This document shows, piece after piece, positions 32,116-38,234 of a stretch of DNA of 64,000 bases; position 1 is the first letter of the stretch, and every line of letters begins with the position of its first letter. The notes beneath the pieces were generated by a model. The model was not told the DNA's origin and did no database searches. It worked only from the letters and a program-made list of their open reading frames with translations. The DNA is taken from IMG/VR virus record IMGVR_UViG_3300022927_000008, positions 1 through 64,000 of that record; one strand, given 5' to 3'. The translations under genes were made by a program, and so were the position numbers. The stretch comes from a virus.

Positions 32116-32322
32116 TTAAAATATATGGTGTGATCCTTCATCAAAAATATAGTTTGCTACTTTTTCTAATTTCCCTGGTACCGATATATGGTTACCATCC
32201 GCCATGTAAATGTCTGTTATATCTTCATTTACGGGGCATTGTCGGATTGAGACAATTTTTTTAGCAGCTATATAGCCAGGGACCTGGTGGACCCCTCTCC
32301 CCATTTTCTCAAAATAAACCAT
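32116..32322 (-). CDS. Small unknown protein (68 aa)
   Basis: A 68-residue protein (MVYFEKMGRGVHQVPGYIAAKKIVSIRQCPVNEDITDIYMADGNHISVPGKLEKVANYIF), small and beta-rich. The start overlaps the stop of the 67-residue gene upstream (TAATG). Not recognised. Confidence 0.65.
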   Translation of the reverse strand: MVYFEKMGRGVHQVPGYIAAKKIVSIRQCPVNEDITDIYMADGNHISVPGKLEKVANYIFDEGSHHIF

Positions 32323-32525
32323 TAATCAACGATTTTAATGTACTCACTAATACCCTCAGTCAGTGGGTAAAGATTACCTTTGGTGGGGTGAACCACCATT
32401 TCGGTCTTGTCGAACTGCTTAACCAGTCCACGCTTGTTAAACACAACGCTCAGAGCGTTAACGGGCACGTAACAGCGGCCGTAGGCCCTAAACGTTTCTG
32501 CTTTCTTGATCGTAACTTTCATCAT
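32322..32525 (-). CDS. Small unknown protein (67 aa), near-leaderless start
   Basis: Start placed at the tandem ATGATG at 32525/32522 (MMKVTIKKAETF), 5 nt after the TATATTC box. The longer in-frame ORF (MRKWG...) begins inside the promoter boxes and is rejected. Body: YGRCYVPVNALSVVFNKRGLVKQFDKTEMVVHPTKGNLYPLTEG. The transcript would be leaderless or have only a few bases of leader. Confidence 0.6.
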   Translation of the reverse strand: MMKVTIKKAETFRAYGRCYVPVNALSVVFNKRGLVKQFDKTEMVVHPTKGNLYPLTEGISEYIKIVD

Positions 32526-32530
32526 GCCAT

Positions 32531-32584
32531 GAATATACGAAAGGGGAGCCGGAGCTCCCCATTTTCGCATGACGTCAATATGAC
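32531..32584 (-). promoter_or_regulatory. GTCAT-type promoter with strong palindrome
   Basis: Boxes 32569-32573 and 32580-32584; TATATTC 32531-32537; spacing 32 bp. Minus-strand hairpin GGGGAGC-TCCG-GCTCCCC. The start codon follows within 6 nt of the TATATTC box. Confidence 0.7.
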
Positions 32585-32597
32585 GCGAGAACCCCCC

Positions 32598-34169
32598 TTA
32601 TTTTCTTTTAACTAAGCCCTTAACTGTATCTTTAAGCATTGTAGCCATTTCAGAGCTCATAGAAACTAACATTTCAGATAGTTCTTCACTGTTTTCTCTT
32701 ATAAATTTATTTAATTCAATTATACTACCTATCTTACCAGCAGCAATTGCCCCTTGTACTATAGGTTCCATTTTCATTATTAGTTCCTTTTTAGCAGGGA
32801 ACTTAGTAACCATTTTATCAAATATTTTCTTAACTAAAGGACCTAAAATAATAGGACCCAATACCCTTCTAAGCAAATACTGGGTTGCAAGTTTGATACC
32901 AGTACCCGCTCCCATAGGGGACTCATTCATTTGCTCCTTAGCAAGGGTAGTAAGAATATTTATCTCCTCATCAGTTAAAATTTTAGCTAACTCGGCCTCA
33001 ATGGCTTTTAAGAGAGGATCACTACTTACCCCTACTTTCTCATCTAGGCTTTTTTTTTGCCTAAGTAATATAATAGCATCACTAAGAGTATCTATTTCAT
33101 CATCACTAAGTGTTGCTTCGAGATCATTTTGCATAGTATCTAACTTATTGGCTATTTCCATAGCTCTATCCAAAGCCATTTCATTTATTGCTTCATCAAT
33201 TGTTTGATCATTCACTTCTTCTAACATATCCCCATACCCCATTATTTGCATAGCTGGTACAAAAGCATCATCAAATGCTACTTTATCATCCTCTTCCATA
33301 GCGTCTGTCATTTGTAGGAAAAGAGGCTTAAGTTGCTTCTTCTTACCAGGATGTCTTGCTAACCTAGGAGCAATAAACTGGAACCTTGACTCGAGATCGT
33401 TACCAAAATCTTGGGGGTCCCCACCAAAATCCTCTTCACCACCATCATCCCTAAACTCTCTCATCATATCTCTACCTACTACTTCAGGATCATCAGCTAC
33501 GTTTTGGAACATACTTCTTCTCTCTGTTCTATCTCTATCATCTAAGTAAGCATCAATCGCCCCTGCTAATTGGGGGTGTGATTTAGCAAATACATCTTTA
33601 TAAGCATCTACTACTCTTGATTGAGCGTATGGAATATCATCTGTATCCCTAGTGGCTTCTTCAAAATCCTCTTTAAACGAGTCCATAATGGCTTTAAGGT
33701 CCCAACCTGGTTTGTCAAACTTATCCTCCTCTAGGTTATCAAAGTAATCTGCAGCGGCATCTAGATCATCTGGGGCAATCTCGTCTGCTTCAGGGTTTAT
33801 TTTTGTTCCCCCTTTCTTGAGAATACCTACAGCGTTAGAAATATCAGCACCTTCAATTGGGTTACTAGCTCCTTGACCAAATTTTTGGTGTAGATAATGG
33901 GTTTCCATTCCCTTTTTTTCTAAAGTACTGACAGCCGCATCGATAATATTTTTACCAATTTGTTGAAATTCCTGAGTACTCTCAAAAGCATCTAGGTCCT
34001 CACTCTCACCACCAGCTTCAACTGCCCTTTGGTAGTCAACATCTCTGATAATATTCATTTTCATAGCATCGTGAAAGAAGGGGATAATCTCTCCTACTCC
34101 GTCTACTTCTTCATTAACTGAGGCTTCTTCAATTATGTATTGCCTCCATTTATTCCAGCTAAAGCTCAT
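32598..34169 (-). CDS. Putative capsid-targeted head protein, helical (523 aa)
   Basis: A 523-residue hydrophilic protein beginning MSFSWNKWRQYIIEEASVNE. The amphipathic start ends in I-I-E, fitting the prohead-protease pattern though the tag differs from MKEL..FRKFLAE. The middle is Asp/Glu-rich with many helices. The C-terminal 100 residues contain a hydrophobic patch (YLLRRVLGPIILGPLVKKIF) and end VKGLVKRK. It has a late-type promoter 13 nt before the ATG, despite lying in the early/middle region, which supports a virion role. Confidence 0.6.
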   Translation of the reverse strand: MSFSWNKWRQYIIEEASVNEEVDGVGEIIPFFHDAMKMNIIRDVDYQRAVEAGGESEDLDAFESTQEFQQIGKNIIDAAVSTLEKKGMETHYLHQKFGQGASNPIEGADISNAVGILKKGGTKINPEADEIAPDDLDAAADYFDNLEEDKFDKPGWDLKAIMDSFKEDFEEATRDTDDIPYAQSRVVDAYKDVFAKSHPQLAGAIDAYLDDRDRTERRSMFQNVADDPEVVGRDMMREFRDDGGEEDFGGDPQDFGNDLESRFQFIAPRLARHPGKKKQLKPLFLQMTDAMEEDDKVAFDDAFVPAMQIMGYGDMLEEVNDQTIDEAINEMALDRAMEIANKLDTMQNDLEATLSDDEIDTLSDAIILLRQKKSLDEKVGVSSDPLLKAIEAELAKILTDEEINILTTLAKEQMNESPMGAGTGIKLATQYLLRRVLGPIILGPLVKKIFDKMVTKFPAKKELIMKMEPIVQGAIAAGKIGSIIELNKFIRENSEELSEMLVSMSSEMATMLKDTVKGLVKRK

Positions 34170-34182
34170 GTTATTTTTGTTT

Positions 34183-34190
34183 ATAAATAT
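34183..34190 (-). promoter_or_regulatory. Late-type promoter motif ATATTTAT
   Basis: The motif ends 13 nt before the ATG of the 523-residue gene. Confidence 0.45.
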
Positions 34191-34192
34191 TG

Positions 34193-34759
34193 TTAAATAT
34201 TTCCGATCATTGTTTTTAACACCTCTTTCCCCCCAATCTTACGTGAGTACCACCCGTTGCCAGGTTTTTTATTTTGGGGGTGGGCTCCATACCAAGTAAT
34301 ATCTTTATTACCTAATATTGCCCTTACTTTCTCCTCATCATCAATTACAGGTACCCCACCTCTCTCGTGAAATACTCTATAAGCATCACCACTTACCTCA
34401 ACATAGTTACCAGGGGATTTTAACTCACTAGTTTTTCTAGTTAAAACGTGCTTAATATGAGGTTTCTTACCATCGTGACCCATTCCAGTGTGCTTAACAC
34501 CAAAAGATGTATTCTTACCAAAGTAAGTAACATCTAACTCAGGATCATCATCGATATCAGCGGCTCTCCAAAAACTTATATCAGGAGCCATAATATCATT
34601 AGGGGAATTAATCTTTAAATGTCCCCCAATTGGAGCATAAGCAGTTTGTACTAAATCAAATAGCTCTCCTTTTGCCTGTTCAAGCTCCTCCCCACTTAAA
34701 GGAACATACTCTCCTTTAGGGTAGTCTCTCTCCAGGAGTAAATCTATTAGCTTAATCAT
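34193..34759 (-). CDS. Putative capsid-targeted head protein (188 aa)
   Basis: Start set at ATG 34759, four bases after ATATTTAT (GATATTTATTAGCATG). The N-terminus MIKLIDLLLERDYPKGEYVP ends in L-L-E and fits the internal-protein pattern. The C-terminal domain (GVKHTGMGHDGKKPHIKHVLTRKTSELKSPGNYVEVSGDAYRVFHERGGVP... NGWYSRKIGGKEVL) is a His/Lys-rich alpha/beta region not recognised. It lies beside the 523-residue tagged candidate. Confidence 0.6.
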   Translation of the reverse strand: MIKLIDLLLERDYPKGEYVPLSGEELEQAKGELFDLVQTAYAPIGGHLKINSPNDIMAPDISFWRAADIDDDPELDVTYFGKNTSFGVKHTGMGHDGKKPHIKHVLTRKTSELKSPGNYVEVSGDAYRVFHERGGVPVIDDEEKVRAILGNKDITWYGAHPQNKKPGNGWYSRKIGGKEVLKTMIGNI

Positions 34760-34763
34760 GCTA

Positions 34764-34771
34764 ATAAATAT
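34764..34771 (-). promoter_or_regulatory. Late-type promoter motif ATATTTAT, 4 nt from ATG
   Basis: Sits exactly between the YqiA-like esterase stop and the 188-residue gene start. It supports the chosen start codon. Confidence 0.5.
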
Positions 34772-35253
34772 CAATCCTCCACGAAACGTTCCATAATATC
34801 AACAAAAACATCAAGTGGGGTTCTGTGTCCCATTTTCTCAACAGGAATCACACTCAAACCATCATAAAAACCATCAGAAGCAACCATGTTATACGTTTCT
34901 GTAGGGTTGATAACATCATCCTCCAACCCAAGCACTACATGGCCACTAACACTAAATTCACCATTCGTAACACCATAAGGTTCAAAACTACGAGAATGAA
35001 TAGCTGGGTTAAACAACATAACTTCAGTATCCTCAAAATGAGTTGCCAACTGGTGGGCAAAATATCCACCCATACTAGAGCCAATAATCAAATCAAACTC
35101 CTCAGCAGCACACAAGTCAATCATTTCCTCAAACAACTCATTGTTATCATAATCCATAGCAGGAGCATAACACATAAAACGATCGTTGAGGTACTTAACC
35201 TTAGAACCTCCGGGCTTGCTTTCCAAGCCATGCAAATATAATACTCTTTTCAT
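34771..35253 (-). CDS. YqiA/UPF0227-like alpha/beta-hydrolase esterase
   Basis: A 160-residue compact alpha/beta hydrolase: YLHGLESKPGGSKVKYL at the N-terminus (oxyanion-strand HG motif), nucleophile elbow G-S-S60-M-G-G, Asp at L-G-L-E-D-D (111-113), and His143 in MGHRTPLDV. The order and short length match the YqiA/UPF0227 esterases of bacteria. In a phage it could remove acyl groups from host surface glycans or metabolites, but the substrate is unknown. Coupled to the 67-residue gene upstream (ATTAATG). Confidence 0.75.
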   Translation of the reverse strand: MKRVLYLHGLESKPGGSKVKYLNDRFMCYAPAMDYDNNELFEEMIDLCAAEEFDLIIGSSMGGYFAHQLATHFEDTEVMLFNPAIHSRSFEPYGVTNGEFSVSGHVVLGLEDDVINPTETYNMVASDGFYDGLSVIPVEKMGHRTPLDVFVDIMERFVED

Positions 35254-35456
35254 TAGTTCAAAACACTTAAAATTTCCTCCTTTGATTGTACGAATGCCTC
35301 AGTAGGCATCAAACCAATCAACTCATCACCCTCGATCAATCCGTAGATTTCACGTTCACTCTCACTCATTTCACTTAACTCACGTAACTCACGGAGCATT
35401 TCCACAGTTTGGTCAATATCAACCTCACAAATCAAATTAAACATTAACTTATCCAT
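35253..35456 (-). CDS. Small acidic helical protein (67 aa)
   Basis: A 67-residue protein (MDKLMFNLICEVDIDQTVEMLRELRELSEMSESEREIYGLIEGDELIGLMPTEAF). It shares single-base start/stop overlaps with both the SSB-tip-like gene and the esterase, so the three form one early/middle operon. No family recognised. Confidence 0.7.
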   Translation of the reverse strand: MDKLMFNLICEVDIDQTVEMLRELRELSEMSESEREIYGLIEGDELIGLMPTEAFVQSKEEILSVLN

Positions 35457-35836
35457 TAGAACGGCAGGTTTTCGGTTTCAACTTCAGTTTCTTTTTCCTT
35501 CATGTTCTCAGGTACCCACTCATCCACATAGGTAACCTTTACACACTTGAGATCCTCAAAATAGAGCGTTTTGGTAATCTTGGTCCCAAAGAAATACGTT
35601 GTGGCAACCATTCCCTTACCATTCCTCATCAACTCAACATTTGCAACATACTGGTTCCAATCACTCAGAATGCAATTTCCATACTTGCGAGTGTTCAAAA
35701 TCAACGTGAACTTCTCACCATCCAAACCTCCACCACGTGGACGTTCAAACTGGATATGTGCTTCCTGGGGGTTACCTGCTTCCAACCGCTGGGTAAGTTG
35801 CTCTTGGGCGTTTTTAACTGCTTGAATCATGTTCAT
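35456..35836 (-). CDS. Unknown early/middle protein with SSB-like acidic tip (126 aa)
   Basis: Start placed at MNMIQAVKNAQEQL (35836); the longer ORF begins in the promoter. The middle is beta-rich (HIQFERPRGGGLDGEKFTLILNTRKYGNCILSDWNQYVANVELM ... TTYFFGTKITKTLYFEDLKCVKVTYVD). The C-terminus is acidic and ends ETENLPF, resembling the D-D-D-[IL]-P-F tip by which bacterial SSB recruits partners. A single-stranded DNA-binding role is possible but the fold is unproven. Confidence 0.6.
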   Translation of the reverse strand: MNMIQAVKNAQEQLTQRLEAGNPQEAHIQFERPRGGGLDGEKFTLILNTRKYGNCILSDWNQYVANVELMRNGKGMVATTYFFGTKITKTLYFEDLKCVKVTYVDEWVPENMKEKETEVETENLPF

Positions 35837-35868
35837 TTGTTTTTTCTTTCGCTTTAACCTTACCCCAT

Positions 35869-35922
35869 GAATATACGAAAGGGGATCCGAGGATCCCCAT
35901 TTTCGCATGACGTTAATATGAC
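35869..35922 (-). promoter_or_regulatory. GTCAT-type promoter with perfect palindrome
   Basis: Boxes 35907-35911 and 35918-35922; TATATTC 35869-35875; spacing 32 bp. Perfect GGGGATC-CTCG-GATCCCC hairpin on the minus strand. Drives the three-gene operon ending with the esterase. Confidence 0.75.
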
Positions 35923-35938
35923 TAAGACTTTTATATTA

Positions 35939-36190
35939 CTATGGTAAAGGAGGGGGATTTTCTATCCCAAACTCTTCCTCCCCTACATAAACTTTACCAA
36001 GGGATTCTACTTTTACCCGTAGTTCTTCTTCTGTATCAAAGAACTCAAATTGGGGTTGACCGGTATGTACCTCACTCCCAGCTGTATAGGGACCATAATG
36101 TACGTGTTGGGGGGTATTAGTATTGGGGTCGGTTTCTCCATTCCCCCATGCTATAAAAAATCCGTCTGTTTCTCTTGTATGATGTGACAT
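35939..36190 (-). CDS. MSHH-family partner protein of fibre 1 (83 aa)
   Basis: An 83-residue member of a three-member paralogous set (others at 37.9 and 40.7 kb). It begins MSHHTRETDGFFIAWGNGET and shares the features HYGPY..., TGQPQFEFFDTEEELRVKVESLGKVY with its paralogues. Each copy follows a fibre gene immediately, so it is probably the cognate assembly chaperone, tip protein or regulator of that fibre. This copy is the most divergent. Confidence 0.7.
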   Translation of the reverse strand: MSHHTRETDGFFIAWGNGETDPNTNTPQHVHYGPYTAGSEVHTGQPQFEFFDTEEELRVKVESLGKVYVGEEEFGIENPPPLP

Positions 36191-36213
36191 TTTAATATTA
36201 TTTTATTGTTTTT

Positions 36214-37908
36214 TTATACTATTGTTATACCTGAGATAGTCCAACCTTTAGCTGTGAGTACTTGGATTGCTAAATCCATATCACTACCCACAGAATATGT
36301 TCTGGAGGTTGCAAAACTTGAAGCATTAACATTGTCAGCTGTGTTGGGGTTATCTGCCCAACCTTTTAAAGTTAACTCTAAATTAGCATCACTCATTCCA
36401 GTAGCATTACGGAACATTTGACTGGCATTTTCCAGATTAGGTAAATTCCAATTGGCTAAAGAAACATCTATAATTGGGTGATAATTGAAAGCTTTATAGA
36501 GGATCCTAACATTTGTTGTATCCCAATTAACTATACCTGCTGCTCTAGTAGCATATTCACTAGGGTTAGTAAAAAAGTCTGAACCATCATCTTCAAAATT
36601 ACCAAAAACATTATAATAAAAGAACATCTGGGACATACTATATACATTACTAGTATCCCAATTTTCTATTCCTGCGGGTAAATGATCAGCCTGTAAGAAA
36701 CAATTCTGCAGATCATTTACACTAGGCCCACACCAGTCCGAAGCATCAATATTATTTTGGTTATAAAAGTCCTCTAAACCCCAGGCAAAATTAAGTACAT
36801 TTCGCAAACCAGTGATTTGGCTTTTATCTGTATTTTTTAAATAATCTACCCAACTTTTATTAAGGCGAGCTGATGGTTTTCCTGTTACACTTCCTTGCTG
36901 AACTGCTGGTAATATATTCGCTATCGTTGATGGTTCATCCCACCCATCTAAGCTAACAACAGGTCCTAAAGGATATACCGGGGGTACGTAATAACGTGCC
37001 CCAGTACTCGCATTTAATATTTGACTTTTCGAACGGCGGAAGATATTTTGAATATGGCTGTCTTGGGTAAAAGGAATTGGGCTTAGAATGTTTAACATTT
37101 CTTTTGTCCCTTTTATAGTTATTGTATATTCCCCTAAAGGCACCCCACTATAATCATGGAATATCCAAAGGGGGAGGGAGTCTGAACCAAAAAGATAATA
37201 ATAAAATGAATCTGGGTCATCTTGGAGAGAATAATATGTTGGAGAACTATTAAATCTTCTAAAATTATAAGTACCCATATTTATTTTCTCAACTGGGCCA
37301 CCATCACCCCAATCTATAGTAATTTCTTGGTCAGCTAGAGGACCCCCAAGATAATCATCTAGCGCCTGTCTTGTTTCAGGTAGGATTGCGGGAGAAACCG
37401 TAACCTTCCACGAGGTTCCTGTTGATGCAGACCAACCATTTTCTGGGGTTCTTGGGATAGCCACCCCCCCTCTTACGGGAATAGCCCACCAATCCTGTGT
37501 TTCGGACCCTGATGAAAGAAAGCTTGTGACAATCTGACCGCTATTATAATCATAATTAGGGTTAGCTTCATTATTATTATAATGGTCTAGAGCCTCTTGG
37601 GTAGCAAAATAACCAGTTCTTATTGCAAGGGAATAAGTTACGAGTTCGCCGGAGGAGCCCCCACCTCTTGCTCCACTAGGGCCTATACTCTTTTTAGGAC
37701 CTCCACCTCCACCTGCTGAGGCAGCAGATGCTACACTAGGAGATATAGTATTTACAGTATTTAGGGTATTTAAATTGCTATAATAGTTTTCAAAAAGCAA
37801 CTGCTCCTGCATGTATCTTTTCCTGGCTTCCATAATAGGGAGACCCTTTATATCTTTTCTTTTTAAGAACTGAGGCCAGGGCTCAGGTTGGTATATTGGT
37901 TTCCACAT
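36214..37908 (-). CDS. Adhesin/tail-fibre protein 1 with BspA-like repeats (564 aa)
   Basis: Residues 1-50 (MWKPIYQPEPWPQFLKRKDI, GLPIMEARKRYMQEQLLFEN) are the module shared by all four fibres, probably the virion attachment part. A GGGGG hinge with PKKSIGPSGARGGG follows. The middle contains ITIDWGDGG, a PKD/BspA-like turn, and the C-terminal 200 residues carry BspA (DUF285) leucine-rich-like repeats (ENWDTSNVYSMSQMF, VNWDTTNVRILYKAF, ANWNLPNLENASQMF). It lacks the cupredoxin-like end of fibres 2 and 3. A receptor-binding role is inferred. Confidence 0.75.
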   Translation of the reverse strand: MWKPIYQPEPWPQFLKRKDIKGLPIMEARKRYMQEQLLFENYYSNLNTLNTVNTISPSVASAASAGGGGGPKKSIGPSGARGGGSSGELVTYSLAIRTGYFATQEALDHYNNNEANPNYDYNSGQIVTSFLSSGSETQDWWAIPVRGGVAIPRTPENGWSASTGTSWKVTVSPAILPETRQALDDYLGGPLADQEITIDWGDGGPVEKINMGTYNFRRFNSSPTYYSLQDDPDSFYYYLFGSDSLPLWIFHDYSGVPLGEYTITIKGTKEMLNILSPIPFTQDSHIQNIFRRSKSQILNASTGARYYVPPVYPLGPVVSLDGWDEPSTIANILPAVQQGSVTGKPSARLNKSWVDYLKNTDKSQITGLRNVLNFAWGLEDFYNQNNIDASDWCGPSVNDLQNCFLQADHLPAGIENWDTSNVYSMSQMFFYYNVFGNFEDDGSDFFTNPSEYATRAAGIVNWDTTNVRILYKAFNYHPIIDVSLANWNLPNLENASQMFRNATGMSDANLELTLKGWADNPNTADNVNASSFATSRTYSVGSDMDLAIQVLTAKGWTISGITIV

Positions 37909-37918
37909 AATTTTGTAT
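37650..37918 (-). repeat. Direct repeat copy 1: fibre N-terminal module
   Basis: The DNA coding the shared N-terminus and Gly hinge of fibre 1 is nearly identical to 40450-40740 and 43285-43557, while the sequence beyond diverges. The three copies are direct repeats able to recombine. Confidence 0.75.
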
Positions 37919-37921
37919 TTT

Positions 37922-38215
37922 TTAGATTAGGATATCATTTATAGTCCATGTTACCCCCTTGGGATCTACCCATTCTGCGGTTTCATCCTCCATAAACATA
38001 TCTATTACAGGGGAGAGAACTCTAGGATCCTTCCACTCTTTTCCTAATTCTTCTACTCGGTTTTTTAATTCTTCTGGTGTAGTAAATGTTTCTAAGTTTG
38101 GTTGGCCTGTAATAAACTTATGATCTAAATCAGAATACCCATAGTGTACAATACCTGCATTGTTATATGCTACATAATATACGTCTTCGTTTTTTTCTAT
38201 ATGATGATGTGACAT
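37922..38215 (-). CDS. MSHH-family partner protein of fibre 2 (97 aa)
   Basis: A 97-residue paralogue beginning MSHHHIEKNEDVYYVAYNNA, with VHYGYSDLD, TGQPNLETFTTPEELKNRVEELGKEWKDP and a C-terminal WVDPKGVTWTINDILI. It is nearly collinear with the 95-residue paralogue. It lies 19 bases after the fibre-2 stop and 13 before fibre 1. Confidence 0.75.
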   Translation of the reverse strand: MSHHHIEKNEDVYYVAYNNAGIVHYGYSDLDHKFITGQPNLETFTTPEELKNRVEELGKEWKDPRVLSPVIDMFMEDETAEWVDPKGVTWTINDILI

Positions 38216-38234
38216 TTTATTTTATTTTATTTTA

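Noticed and set aside
32526-32570. Longer ORF start MRKWGAPAPLSYIHG for the 67-residue gene
   Set aside because: Those codons are the GTCAT promoter and its hairpin read in frame. A nearly identical false N-terminus (MRKWGSSDPLSYIHG) appears at 35.9 kb for the same reason. The tandem ATG downstream was used.
35837-35908. Longer ORF start MRKWGSSDPLSYIHGV for the 126-residue gene
   Set aside because: It begins inside the proximal GTCAT box and translates the promoter hairpin; the real start is MNMIQAVKNA.
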